From Planococcus halocryophilus (GTDB taxonomy: Bacteria > Bacillota > Bacilli > Bacillales_A > Planococcaceae), in the NCBI RefSeq assembly GCF_001687585.2, contig NZ_CP016537.2, positions 2,948,001 to 3,012,000 on the forward strand: DNA of 64,000 nucleotides, read 5' to 3'. The translations under genes and the position numbers were made by a program. Below the pieces are notes generated by a model. The model searched no databases. It was not told where the DNA came from and worked only from the letters and a program-made list of their open reading frames with translations. Of this stretch, positions 1 to 8,594 are shown one piece after another (position 1 is the stretch's first letter; every line of letters starts with the position of its first letter).

Positions 1-219
1 ATCCCCTTTTTTAATTCCACGCATTTGAAGGTTGGCAGCAATAATCGTGGCTAGCTCTTCTAGTTGCCGATAACTCAAAGATTCTTCTTCCGTCACAACT
101 GCCAGTTTTTCTCCATAGATTTTACAGCTTTCACTGACTGCATCTCCTATAGTTTGTGGACGTTCTTTAAAAACCTTGACTCCTTGGCGACCAAACAAGC
201 TTATTTCTTGAATTTCCAT
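1..219 (-). CDS. Acyl-CoA synthetase / AMP-binding enzyme, N-terminal fragment
   Basis: Only the first 73 codons are present; the gene runs off the left edge. The fragment ends in a YRQLEELATIIAANL...G-x-KKGD stretch, which resembles the start of the large N-terminal domain of ANL-superfamily adenylating enzymes (acyl-CoA synthetases and relatives). The ATG at 217-219 is preceded by an AGGAGG ribosome-binding site eight bases upstream. The catalytic P-loop and the substrate pocket lie outside the window, so the substrate cannot be named. The family call rests on one N-terminal motif and is moderately secure. Confidence 0.6.
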   Translation of the reverse strand, partial: MEIQEISLFGRQGVKVFKERPQTIGDAVSESCKIYGEKLAVVTEEESLSYRQLEELATIIAANLQMRGIKKGD

Positions 220-380
220 AAAACGCCTCCTCATAACCCATAATGAAAACCCTTACATTTAAATACAAAAAATAAAATAGTCATAATTTTCATACTATTG
301 CTTCAAATTAAGTATAATTGTTCTTTTTTTGAATTACAAGTCAATTTTAAAATTAACGGAATGTTTTTAAAACAAATAAA

Positions 381-411
381 AAAGATGCTCTGAATTAATC
401 AGAGCATCTTT
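381..411 (-). terminator. Rho-independent terminator of the yeeN-like gene
   Basis: Two perfect 13-base arms (381-393 and 399-411) enclose a five-base loop, and the minus strand continues into a T-rich tract. It lies just after the stop codon of the YeeN-like gene. The stretch from here to the acyl-CoA synthetase start (220-380) is AT-rich, and I see nothing else in it apart from the presumed promoter of that gene. Confidence 0.85.
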
Positions 412-417
412 ACCTAT

Positions 418-1137
418 TTATCCTTCTAAATCTACGTTGTGATAAACCTGTTGTACATCCTCTAAATCTTCAATCGCATCGATCATTTTTTCAAATTGTG
501 CTTGCGCATCTTCTGGCAATGGCAATTCGTTTTGAGCAAGCATAGTCAACTCGGCTACAGTAAATTCTGTAATCCCCGCAGTTTTAAATGCTTCTTGTAC
601 TAAATGGTATTGATCGGGTTCTGCATAGACGATTACGCCGTCTTCTTCTTCCATAATGTCACGAACATCGATGTCGGATTCCATCATCAACTCGAGAACT
701 TCGTCAGCTGTTTTTCCTTCGACACCAAATACAGCCGTGTGGTCGAACATATAAGCAACCGATCCACTGACCCCCATGTTGCCGCCATTTTTCCCAAATG
801 CTGCACGAACATCTGAAGCTGTACGGTTAACGTTGTTCGTTAGCGTATCTACGATCACCATCGAGCCATTTGGACCGAAACCTTCATAACGCAATTCATC
901 ATAGCTTTCTTCTGATCCACCTTTAGCTTTTTCAACTGCACGGTCAATAATTGCACGTGGAATACTGTAAGTTTTTGCTCGTTCTAATACTACTTTCAAG
1001 GCTTGGTTAGATTCTGGATCTGGCTCACCTTGTTTAGCAGCTACATATATTTCGCGGCCGAATTTTGCATAAATTCGACTTGTATTGGCATCTTTAGATG
1101 CTTTCTTTTCTTTAATATTATTCCATTTGCGTCCCAT
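418..1137 (-). CDS. yeeN: YebC/PmpR-family protein, YeeN type
   Basis: A 239-residue protein starting [16 protein letters not shown], the signature of the YeeN branch of the YebC/PmpR family, rather than the MAGHSKWNNI start of the canonical YebC/YrbC branch. Family members are cytoplasmic. They were annotated as transcriptional regulators, and more recently some have been linked to relief of ribosome stalling. An upstream in-frame ATG at 1158 would encode the ribosome-binding site itself (GAAGGAA), so the start at 1137 is preferred and gives the normal family length. It appears to be a single-gene unit with its own terminator. The family call is secure; the molecular role is less so. Confidence 0.9.
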   Translation of the reverse strand: MGRKWNNIKEKKASKDANTSRIYAKFGREIYVAAKQGEPDPESNQALKVVLERAKTYSIPRAIIDRAVEKAKGGSEESYDELRYEGFGPNGSMVIVDTLTNNVNRTASDVRAAFGKNGGNMGVSGSVAYMFDHTAVFGVEGKTADEVLELMMESDIDVRDIMEEEDGVIVYAEPDQYHLVQEAFKTAGITEFTVAELTMLAQNELPLPEDAQAQFEKMIDAIEDLEDVQQVYHNVDLEG

Positions 1138-1284
1138 TAAATTTCCTTCTCTCTTCAAATTTTCACATTACATACTATTCACTATCTACTATTATAGTAC
1201 AAATCATTCAAATGTACCGCAAATCGCTAATAAAAACTGCTGTTTTAACCCATTTAAAAGGTATGCCAGATCAACTTCTACTTA

Positions 1285-2382
1285 TTAATACGGAGAAGGT
1301 TGGTGAAAGTAATTCGGTTTGACCAACTTGTTTTTATAAGGCTTGTGAAAAATATGCGTCGTAGCTGGAGACATCGGTGGAATGAGCCACGCCCAGTTCC
1401 CAGTAACATCTCGTCCTTCGATTTCTTCTTTTTTCTCAAAATTTTTGAATTGCTTCGCTGCTGTGTGATGATCAACGATGGTGACGCCCATTTCTTGGTA
1501 AGACTCTAAAACTGCAATGTTCAATTCAACTAATGCTTTGTCTTTCCATAAAGAACGATTTGACTGTGTATTCAACCCCATAAGTTCTGCTACTACCGGC
1601 AAAGCATTATAGCGGTCTTCATCTGCAAGATTTCTTGCACCAATTTCAGTGCCCATATACCAACCATTAAAAGGTGCCATTTTGTATTCAATGCCACCAA
1701 TTTCTAGTAACATATCAGAAATTAAAGGAACTCCGTACCATTTCAATCCTAGTTGTAAAAACCCAGGGATTTCCGGATGATCTATTTCAACTTCCTTAAT
1801 CAATCGTTGCGGAATTTCCTTTAAAAACAGTTCACCATTCGGCATTTCAAGAACTAGTGGCAGAATATCAAAAGCGGATCCCGCTCCTTGCCATCCAAGT
1901 TTTTGACAACGTTTTGTTAATTCAACTGAACTTGAATCGCCAATAATGCCTTCCGCTGTTTCATACCCTGCATAACGGATTAGCTGGTGATTCCATAAGC
2001 GCATTGATTTTTTGTTTTCCTGCTCTTGACGAAAAACCGTAATTGTAGGGCGAATTTTGCCACCATTTGTAGCAAAGTCGATATGCCGAACCAAAGCATC
2101 AAAAACATCGTCTGCACTCGTTTGATGCCTTTCATCAAAGACCGTTAGTGAGTTCCAAAACAACCGACCGATGCAGCGATTATTATTGCGCCAAGCCATG
2201 CGTGCGCCATGTTCCAACTCTTCGAAACGATGTGTGTAAGTTCCAGTATTTTTGATGTCTATTTTTATTTCGAGCAATCTGCTCGATTTTTCGGCCTCAC
2301 TCTTCCCAAGCTCTCCATAACAAGCTTCTATAAAGTTAGTCGCTTCTTCTAATAAAAGCATCGTCGAATTGCTAATGGTCAT
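1285..2382 (-). CDS. nos: Bacterial nitric oxide synthase, oxygenase only
   Basis: This 365-residue protein matches the length of bacterial NOS oxygenases, which make NO and citrulline from arginine using haem, tetrahydropterin and a borrowed reductase. The haem-thiolate motif [10 protein letters not shown] is present with Cys70, and the [12 protein letters not shown] stretch carries the glutamate that binds the arginine guanidinium. No reductase domain is attached, as is usual in Bacillales. A GTG at 2391 overlaps the AAGGAG ribosome-binding site, so the ATG at 2382, eight bases beyond it, is the better start. It is divergent from the HAD hydrolase gene. Known roles in Gram-positives include protection from oxidative stress. 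Confidence 0.95.
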   Translation of the reverse strand: MTISNSTMLLLEEATNFIEACYGELGKSEAEKSSRLLEIKIDIKNTGTYTHRFEELEHGARMAWRNNNRCIGRLFWNSLTVFDERHQTSADDVFDALVRHIDFATNGGKIRPTITVFRQEQENKKSMRLWNHQLIRYAGYETAEGIIGDSSSVELTKRCQKLGWQGAGSAFDILPLVLEMPNGELFLKEIPQRLIKEVEIDHPEIPGFLQLGLKWYGVPLISDMLLEIGGIEYKMAPFNGWYMGTEIGARNLADEDRYNALPVVAELMGLNTQSNRSLWKDKALVELNIAVLESYQEMGVTIVDHHTAAKQFKNFEKKEEIEGRDVTGNWAWLIPPMSPATTHIFHKPYKNKLVKPNYFHQPSPY

Positions 2383-2519
2383 TGTCTTCACTCCTTATCC
2401 ATATCATACACTTGAACCCCCCTCTTTTCTGTGACAGTTCTCTGAACCCCTATATTTCCATGCGCTTTTCCAGTACACTAAATGAAAAGTAAAGATATTG
2501 TCAGGAGGAGCTCACACCG

Positions 2520-3308
2520 ATGGTAAAAGCGATTTTTTTCGATTTGGATGATACGTTGTTATGGGATAAAAAAAGTGTAGAAAAAGCATTTCAAGAAACA
2601 TGTCTTTTGGCCGAAGAATTAACAGGGCAAGCTTGTTCTGGTTTAGAAGAAGCCGTGAGAGCTGCAGCAACTGAACTGTATTCAGGGTACGATACATATG
2701 ACTTTACGAAAATGATAGGCATTAATCCTTTTGAAGGACTATGGGGAACTTTTGATGATGAAGGAGAAGGTTTTCAAAAGATGAAAACCATCGTTCCGAG
2801 TTATCGCCAGGAAGCTTGGACGCTTGGTTTACAGAGAATTGGGGTTGAAGATAGTGCTGAAATCGGCAGTCAACTCGCTGAATATTTTCCTGAAGCACGT
2901 AAAAGAAATCCTGTCCTATATGAAGAAAGCCTAAATGTACTGGCTGAATTGAAAGAACATTATCAGTTGCTTTTACTAACAAACGGTTCACCTAGTTTGC
3001 AACAGCTCAAACTTGAAATCACACCTGAAATCGCGCCTTTTTTCGATCACATCATCGTATCTGGTGCATTTGGAAAAGGAAAACCGGACCCTGACATTTT
3101 CTATCATGCTTTATCTAAATTCGACTTTACCGCCGACGAAGTATTGATGGTCGGAGATAATTTAATGACAGATATTATCGGTGCCGGAAAAGTAGGCATC
3201 CGCTCTGTTTGGATCAACCGTGAACAAAAAGCTCCTCATGAAACCATCATACCGACATATGAAATACAGCATTTAGAAGAATTACTTCAATTATTAGAAC
3301 AACTTTAA
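2520..3308 (+). CDS. HAD-superfamily hydrolase (YsaA/YjjG-like)
   Basis: A 262-residue cytoplasmic HAD phosphatase. Motif I is FFDLDDTLL (nucleophile and acid/base aspartates near residues 8 and 10), motif II is LLLLTNGSP, and motifs III/IV fall at GKGKPDPDIF and MVGDNLMTDI. The insert between motifs I and II fits the helical C1 cap of the YjjG/phosphoglycolate-phosphatase-like subfamily. The start has a strong AGGAGG upstream. No neighbour suggests a substrate; family members hydrolyse assorted small phosphomonoesters. Confidence 0.85.
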   Translation: MVKAIFFDLDDTLLWDKKSVEKAFQETCLLAEELTGQACSGLEEAVRAAATELYSGYDTYDFTKMIGINPFEGLWGTFDDEGEGFQKMKTIVPSYRQEAWTLGLQRIGVEDSAEIGSQLAEYFPEARKRNPVLYEESLNVLAELKEHYQLLLLTNGSPSLQQLKLEITPEIAPFFDHIIVSGAFGKGKPDPDIFYHALSKFDFTADEVLMVGDNLMTDIIGAGKVGIRSVWINREQKAPHETIIPTYEIQHLEELLQLLEQL

Positions 3309-3383
3309 TCAAAAAGAGGCTATTCCATGAGTTTCTTAATAATTGTTAGAGAAAAATTTTGCTTTCTATACAGTTGGAGAATA

Positions 3384-3510
3384 GGCTGATTGAAATGGAG
3401 GCGGCGACTCCAGCGGAAACAGTGCGAGTCGGAGCTACTGGACTGAGCAGAGCGAGGGAAGCAGCAGAGACCGTACCCGCGGAAAGCGTCCGCCGCAATG
3501 GAAATTAGCC
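3384..3510 (+). repeat. Intergenic repeat copy R1 (forward core)
   Basis: A repeat whose core begins GGCGACTCCAGCGGAA and ends CCGCGGAAAGCGTCC, bounded by imperfect inverted arms (GGCTGATT... at 3384 and ...AATTAGCC ending at 3510). The same core recurs at 32160-32283, 32369-32488 and 55316-55437. It is GC-rich against its surroundings and fills most of the gap between the HAD gene and the serA terminator. It has no coding content. Confidence 0.85.
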
Positions 3511-3529
3511 GGCCTTTTCAGGAATGACA

Positions 3530-3580
3530 AAAGGGCTGTCACCATAAGTCATGTTTTATGACTTTTTGGGACAGCCCTTT
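3530..3580. terminator. Bidirectional terminator between HAD gene and serA
   Basis: Arms AAAGGGCTGTC (3530-3540) and GACAGCCCTTT (3570-3580) form a long hairpin with a further inner stem. T-rich flanks lie on both sides, so it can serve the plus-strand HAD gene and the minus-strand serA operon. Confidence 0.8.
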
Positions 3581-3587
3581 CTAATTT

Positions 3588-5174
3588 TTATAAGTTAATA
3601 GCTGTAACTCCTTGAATTTCATCTAATTTCGCCAATTGCTCGAGACTGCCTGCTTCTGCAGGTTTATCGATTGATAACATCATGATGGCACTTCCTCCAA
3701 CAATCGACCGTCCCACTTGCATTGTAGCAATATTGACATTTTCTTGACCCAGTAAAGTTCCCACTCGTCCGATAACACCCGGACGGTCATTATGACTAAC
3801 GTACAATAGATGTCCTTCTGGGACAACATCTACTAAATAATCATCTACTTTGACAATACGTGCGCCTTGTCCGTTCAATAATGTCCCAGCCACTTTTCGA
3901 ATGCCATTAGCCGTTTTTACTTCTACTGTGATGAGCGTCATAAACCCTTTCGATTCAGTAGTCTTTTGTTCGGTAACTACGATGCCTTTTTGGTTGGCCA
4001 GATACAAAGCATTTACATTATTGACTTGCTTACCAAGATGACGTTTCAGCATCCCTTTTAACATATTACGCGTTAACGGCCTTACATCCATATTCGCTAA
4101 TTCTCCTGCATAGCGAACAGTAACTTCCTCTGCCGTTGTTCCTGTCAAATCTGTTAGAAAAGCACCTAGACGTTCTGACAAATCAAAATAAGGTTCGATT
4201 TTTTTCATAATCTCTTTAGGTACTGATGGTAGATTGACTGAGTTGCGTACGGTGCCAGTCGTGAAATAGCTCACGACGTCCACGCTAACATCCACAGCTA
4301 CGCTTTCTTGCGCTTCAAAGGTGCTTGCGCCTAAGTGAGGTGTCGCGATGATTTCTGGTAAATCCAATAAACGAAAATCAACCATTGGCTCTTGTTCAAA
4401 AACATCAAGTGCTGCTCCGGCAACTTTCCCAGATTTCACAGCATCGTACAACGCATTTTCATCAATAATACCGCCTCGTGCACAATTGACAATTTGAACC
4501 CCGTCTTTCATAATTTCAAATGCTTCTTTATTGATCAAATGCTTTGTTTCTTTTAATAGCGGTGTATGGACCGTTATGAAATCCGCTGCTCTTAAAACAT
4601 CTTCTACCGAGCCAAAATCGACACCCAGTTTTTCTGCTTTTTCAGCCGTTAAGAAAGGATCATACGCAATAACATTCATTCGCTGACCTTTTGCGCGTGC
4701 CGCTACTTCTTGCCCGATTCGTCCAAATCCAACAACACCAAGCGTCTTGTTTTTTAATTCGACGCCGACATATGATTTCCGGTCCCATTGCTGATTGCGC
4801 AATGCATGGAAAGCTTGAGGAATTTTACGTGCCATCGACATAATCATCGCCATCGTATGTTCTGCAGCTGAATTGGTGTTACCATCCGGCGCATTTACAA
4901 CAATAATTCCGTGCTCTGTGGCGGCTTCTAAATCGATGTTATCGACTCCAACACCGGCACGTCCAATAATCTTTAAGTTCGATGCTTTTTCGATCAACTC
5001 ACGTGTTACTTGCGTTTGGCTACGTACGAGTAAGGCGTCAAAACCATGAATACGATCTTCTAATTGTTCTGGAGTTAAATTGGTTTCCATGACGATGTTT
5101 ACACCATTTGCCTGGCGTAAAGGATAAATTCCTTCTTCGCTTAATGGGTCACTAATTAGTATATGAAATGTCAT
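3588..5174 (-). CDS. serA: D-3-phosphoglycerate dehydrogenase
   Basis: A 528-residue long-type SerA, which oxidises 3-phosphoglycerate to 3-phosphohydroxypyruvate, the first step of serine synthesis. The NAD-binding GFGRIGQ motif falls near residues 149-155. The catalytic Arg/Glu/His set of D-2-hydroxyacid dehydrogenases is suggested by [10 protein letters not shown] and ATPHLGAST. The C-terminal part holds the allosteric substrate-binding domain and a terminal ACT domain ([15 protein letters not shown]) that usually binds serine. It overlaps the upstream aminotransferase gene by four bases, so the two are translationally coupled and share the serine T-box leader. Confidence 0.97.
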   Translation of the reverse strand: MTFHILISDPLSEEGIYPLRQANGVNIVMETNLTPEQLEDRIHGFDALLVRSQTQVTRELIEKASNLKIIGRAGVGVDNIDLEAATEHGIIVVNAPDGNTNSAAEHTMAMIMSMARKIPQAFHALRNQQWDRKSYVGVELKNKTLGVVGFGRIGQEVAARAKGQRMNVIAYDPFLTAEKAEKLGVDFGSVEDVLRAADFITVHTPLLKETKHLINKEAFEIMKDGVQIVNCARGGIIDENALYDAVKSGKVAGAALDVFEQEPMVDFRLLDLPEIIATPHLGASTFEAQESVAVDVSVDVVSYFTTGTVRNSVNLPSVPKEIMKKIEPYFDLSERLGAFLTDLTGTTAEEVTVRYAGELANMDVRPLTRNMLKGMLKRHLGKQVNNVNALYLANQKGIVVTEQKTTESKGFMTLITVEVKTANGIRKVAGTLLNGQGARIVKVDDYLVDVVPEGHLLYVSHNDRPGVIGRVGTLLGQENVNIATMQVGRSIVGGSAIMMLSIDKPAEAGSLEQLAKLDEIQGVTAINL

Positions 5175-6334
5175 TTCGTTTTAGCTCCTTCTGTTAAAAA
5201 TACTCGCTGTGCAGCGGCAGTTCCTTTACCAAGTTCGATTTCTTTCCCGACTTTCATCAAACCAATTTCCATCGCTGCGATAGTTTGTAACATATCTGCC
5301 GGAGAGCAATAGCCCATATGACCGATACGGAAAATCTTTTTCGCTAAATGCTGCTGACCGCCTGCCACTTCTAAAGCAAATTCTTTCTTCATGACTTTAC
5401 GGAATTCTTCAGCATCAAAATCATCTGGTTTTACAGCAGTAACAGTTGGTGAAGCATCTTTATCAGAAGTTAGCAATGGAATACCTAATGCGTTAAACGC
5501 TGCACGTGTCATATCTTTCATCAGGCGATGTCTCGCGTACACGTTCTCCAAGCCTTCCTCTTCCAACAATACAAGCACTTGCTGTAAGCCAAATAAAATC
5601 GACAAGGCCGGAGTAAAGGGAGTGGTATCTTTTAAAATATTGTCGCGGTGTTTTTTTAGATCCAAATAAAATCGTGGTTGCGAATTAGCTTCGATTTTCT
5701 TCCATGCGCGTTCGCTTGCTGCGATAAACGAAAGTCCTGCAGGTAGCATAAAGGCTTTTTGTGAACCTGTCACGACTACATCAATTCCCCATTTGTCCAT
5801 CTCGGTTTCCGTACCTGCTACACACGATACGCCGTCAACAATCACAAGAGCTTCTGATACTTCTTTTACAGCAGCAGCCAATTCTTTAATTGGATTTAGA
5901 ACCCCTGTTGAAGTTTCACAAAATGTAGAAAATACCACTTTGATTTCTGGATGTTCCGAAAGGAAGTTCTTTACCGCTTCCGGATCTACGGCTTGTCCCC
6001 ACTCTACTTCGAAAACATGAGTTTGAATCTCATATGCTTTACAAATTTTCGCAAATCGATCACCGAATGCGCCTGTTACAAGAACCAGAACTTCTTCACC
6101 AGCATCAACTGTATTGACTACAGCTGTTTCTAGTCCCGCAGTTCCACTGCCAGTCAAAATGATGACTTCTTGTTCTGTTCCAAAAACACGTTTTAGTCTT
6201 GGTCGGATGTCACTAATCATGTCAGATGTACTTTGTCCGCGGTGTCCAATCATCGGTTGTGTCATCGCGCGTTGCACACTTGGTGGGATTGGCGTTGGTC
6301 CTGGGATTCGTAAAATTTGTTGGTCTGTCAGCAT
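5171..6334 (-). CDS. Class V aminotransferase, probable phosphoserine aminotransferase
   Basis: A 387-residue PLP enzyme of the alanine-glyoxylate/serine-pyruvate aminotransferase family (fold type I, class V). The N-terminal IPGPTPIPPSV and GHRG motifs and the PLP lysine K193 in the GSQKAFMLPAG motif are present. It is the first gene of a two-gene operon with serA, under a T-box, so it most likely performs the SerC step (phosphohydroxypyruvate to phosphoserine), as proposed for other bacteria lacking a classical SerC. A glyoxylate- or pyruvate-linked activity is the alternative. The ATG at 6334 has a GAGGGG somewhat far upstream. Confidence 0.85.
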   Translation of the reverse strand: MLTDQQILRIPGPTPIPPSVQRAMTQPMIGHRGQSTSDMISDIRPRLKRVFGTEQEVIILTGSGTAGLETAVVNTVDAGEEVLVLVTGAFGDRFAKICKAYEIQTHVFEVEWGQAVDPEAVKNFLSEHPEIKVVFSTFCETSTGVLNPIKELAAAVKEVSEALVIVDGVSCVAGTETEMDKWGIDVVVTGSQKAFMLPAGLSFIAASERAWKKIEANSQPRFYLDLKKHRDNILKDTTPFTPALSILFGLQQVLVLLEEEGLENVYARHRLMKDMTRAAFNALGIPLLTSDKDASPTVTAVKPDDFDAEEFRKVMKKEFALEVAGGQQHLAKKIFRIGHMGYCSPADMLQTIAAMEIGLMKVGKEIELGKGTAAAQRVFLTEGAKTK

Positions 6335-6398
6335 AATGATTCTATTCCCCTCTCGATTTCCCCGCTTCCACGGGTCAGTAAGTTACGTATTAAAGTGA

Positions 6399-6671
6399 AA
6401 AAAGACCCTTCTCCCCCTACATAAAGATGTAAGGGGCGAAGAGTCTTCTGTTCGCGGTACCACCCTAATTCACTGTCAAAAAACTGACAGTCTCATTGGT
6501 TCACATGCGTAACGGGCACGAATCGGATGGACCTACTGATTTGTTCAATCCATCTATTCAGGAGTGCTACTAAATGCTGAAACCACTGATTCTCACCAAC
6601 CATCAGTTCTCTTGAGATTTCCTTGCACAAAGTGTATCTCCATCAACATAGTTAATCTGTATATTTGAATT
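6399..6671 (-). ncRNA. T-box leader of the serine operon
   Basis: The minus strand carries the conserved T-box sequence AGGGTGGTACCGCG (6453-6466), followed by a terminator hairpin with long arms and a T run (about 6399-6447). Upstream are a stem I with the GGTTGGTGAGA apical loop and the AAGAGAAC segment typical of the specifier domain. Two AGC triplets (6566-6568 and 6576-6578) lie on the 3' side where the specifier should be. AGC is a serine codon, which fits the serA operon downstream. Uncharged tRNA-Ser would stabilise the antiterminator. Confidence 0.92.
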
Positions 6672-6677
6672 GACTCC

Positions 6678-6706
6678 ATCATATACAGCGATAAAACCAT
6701 TGTCAA
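6678..6706 (-). promoter_or_regulatory. Sigma-A promoter of the T-box/serine operon
   Basis: On the minus strand a perfect -35 TTGACA (6701-6706) is followed 17 bases later by -10 TATGAT (6678-6683). Transcription should start near 6671, just before stem I of the T-box. The stretch 6707-6860 upstream is AT-rich and holds no gene. Confidence 0.8.
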
Positions 6707-6860
6707 TATATAAAAAATATTAAGATTATTTTGCAAGCGTTTCCACTTTCCATAAACCTAGTAGCCACAAGACTTCAAGAAACCCAAAAAAATTTTCATA
6801 ATTCAATCAAGCCCGTCTATTTCTACAATACTTTTTGTTTCCCAAAAATTAGCACAGAAA

Positions 6861-6890
6861 AACCGCCCACCAAAAGCTTAATGGGCGGTT
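6861..6890 (-). terminator. Terminator of the ter operon
   Basis: Arms AACCGCCCA (6861-6869) and TGGGCGGTT (6882-6890) lie directly after the last TerD gene, followed on the minus strand by a T-rich run. It marks the 3' end of the nine-gene ter transcript. Confidence 0.85.
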
Positions 6891-6894
6891 CGTA

Positions 6895-7473
6895 TTAGCT
6901 TAAGCCGAAATCATTTACTAATGCTGCAAGGCCACCTTGGTAGCCACTGCCAATTGCGTTAAATTTCCATTCGTTGCCGTGGCGGTATAACTCGCCAACT
7001 ACTAAAGCTGTCTCGATTGAGAAATCTTCTCCAAGATCATAACGGATGAGTTCTTCATTTGAGTTTTCGTTCATAATGCGGATGAACGCGTTCGAAACTT
7101 GTCCAAAGTTTTGGCCTCTGCTGTCTGCTTCATGAATCGTAACTGTAAATACCACTTTATGAATATCAGAAGGAACGTTTGGCAAATCAACGATCACTTG
7201 CTCATCATCGCCGTCACCTTCACCAGTCAAGTTATCTCCTGTGTGAACAACAGATCCGTTTCCGCCTTCAAGATTGTTGTAGAATACAAAGTCTTCTGGT
7301 CCGCGTGATTTGCCGTTTTCACCTACTAAGAAAATCGATGCGTCTAAATCGAAATCGCCGCCACCGCTGTATTTGTTCGTATCCCAACCTAAACCAACGA
7401 CCACTTTTGTAAGACCTGGGTTTGTTTTTGTTAAATCGATTTTCTGTCCTTTTGAAAGGTTAATTGCTGACAT
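6895..7473 (-). CDS. terD: TerD-family stress protein (third TerD of the operon)
   Basis: This 192-residue protein is a TerD-domain protein of normal family length. It shows the [13 protein letters not shown] start, the acidic DFDLDAS motif and the [16 protein letters not shown] motif; TerD domains bind calcium through such acidic loops. The C-terminus ([21 protein letters not shown]) is also canonical. It closes the operon and is very similar to the TerD at 14707-15285, suggesting duplication. TerD proteins accompany tellurite, phage and general stress resistance; they probably act as calcium-dependent scaffolds near the membrane, but their biochemical role is not settled. Confidence 0.95.
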   Translation of the reverse strand: MSAINLSKGQKIDLTKTNPGLTKVVVGLGWDTNKYSGGGDFDLDASIFLVGENGKSRGPEDFVFYNNLEGGNGSVVHTGDNLTGEGDGDDEQVIVDLPNVPSDIHKVVFTVTIHEADSRGQNFGQVSNAFIRIMNENSNEELIRYDLGEDFSIETALVVGELYRHGNEWKFNAIGSGYQGGLAALVNDFGLS

Positions 7474-7491
7474 CGTAAATTCCTCCTCTAG

Positions 7492-8574
7492 TTAATTAGC
7501 TTTACGTTGAGCATCTTCATATTTCTTCTGCAATTCTTCGATGCGGAGACGTCCTTCTTCACGCATTTTACGATTTTCTTGCTCGATTTCGCGTGTGTCG
7601 TTCATCCCTTGCATAATAGTCTCCCATGTCTGTTCGATGGTTTCAATCTTGATGCTCGGTTGACCAGACATTCTAGCAATATCTACACTTTGACGTGAAA
7701 TATCATTAGCGTTATTCAACAGCATTTCGTTCGTGCGACGATCCAATTCACTCATTGATTCGGCTACTAAGTTTTGGCGCTTAGCTGCAATGGCATTGAT
7801 CAAACCTGTTTTAAAAATTGGAATGGTCGTAACGAAAGCTGAATTGATTTTTCCGATAAGCTTTGTGTTCCCGCGTTGAAGCATACGGATTTGAGGCGCC
7901 GACTGGTAAGAAACTTGTTTTGCCATCTCTAAGTCGTAAACACGTTGTTCTAAAAGCTCAATGGCATTTTGCAAAGAGTTTAGTTCCATTAACGCCATTT
8001 GATCTCCAGATTCTGCTTTTGCACGAACAGCTGGCTCTTGAGCTCTTAACTCTTCTACTTTAATATCGCCTGCTGCAATGTATTTTTCTAACTCCATGAA
8101 GTAATTGAAGTTTTGATTGTATAGTTCTTCTAAAGTTGTTGTCGATTTCTTCATTTCGCCTTCATACTTTGTAATTTCAATGTATACTTTATCGATTTCA
8201 GTTCCCATCGTTTGGTACTTATTAAATAATTGTTCGATTACTTTATTGCCCTTATTGAAAATCTTATTGAGAAAACCTTTTTTTTCAACGAAATCTTTTT
8301 TATCGAATTTGTCCATAATTTTACCTAATTGCTTAAGTAATTCACTAGACTCTTCCATACTATTTGCTTGAACTGAGTTTAAGACTTTTCCAGTAAAAGC
8401 GGAAATTTCATTGGCTGGCTCACGGCCAAATTCCAATAAAGCGATTTGGTTTTTCGGATCAATTTTTCCAGCTAATTGAAGAACTTCAGGGTCTTTTTTC
8501 AACTGAACTTTTAATTGGTTTTCATCTTTCATCACCAATTCTTGTTGTTCGATTTGATCTGGCATATTGGTCAT
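7492..8574 (-). CDS. yceH: Toxic anion resistance protein, TelA/YceH family
   Basis: A 360-residue, strongly alpha-helical protein without signal peptide or membrane segment. It matches the YceH/TelA family in length and in its long coiled-coil stretches (charged heptads around residues 100-140 and again in the last 40 residues). TelA-type proteins were named from tellurite-resistance loci; their mechanism is unknown. Start ATG 8574 has AAGGAG eight bases upstream. It lies 20 bases after YceG and 18 before the last TerD, the same order as the yceG-yceH end of the Bacillus yce operon. Confidence 0.9.
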   Translation of the reverse strand: MTNMPDQIEQQELVMKDENQLKVQLKKDPEVLQLAGKIDPKNQIALLEFGREPANEISAFTGKVLNSVQANSMEESSELLKQLGKIMDKFDKKDFVEKKGFLNKIFNKGNKVIEQLFNKYQTMGTEIDKVYIEITKYEGEMKKSTTTLEELYNQNFNYFMELEKYIAAGDIKVEELRAQEPAVRAKAESGDQMALMELNSLQNAIELLEQRVYDLEMAKQVSYQSAPQIRMLQRGNTKLIGKINSAFVTTIPIFKTGLINAIAAKRQNLVAESMSELDRRTNEMLLNNANDISRQSVDIARMSGQPSIKIETIEQTWETIMQGMNDTREIEQENRKMREEGRLRIEELQKKYEDAQRKAN

Positions 8575-8594
8575 CCGTTTTCACTCCTTTTTGG

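Noticed and set aside
6732..6745. Cre-like TGCAAGCGTTTCCA upstream of the T-box promoter
   Set aside because: Two mismatches to the consensus and no reason for CcpA control of serine synthesis; likely chance in AT-rich DNA.
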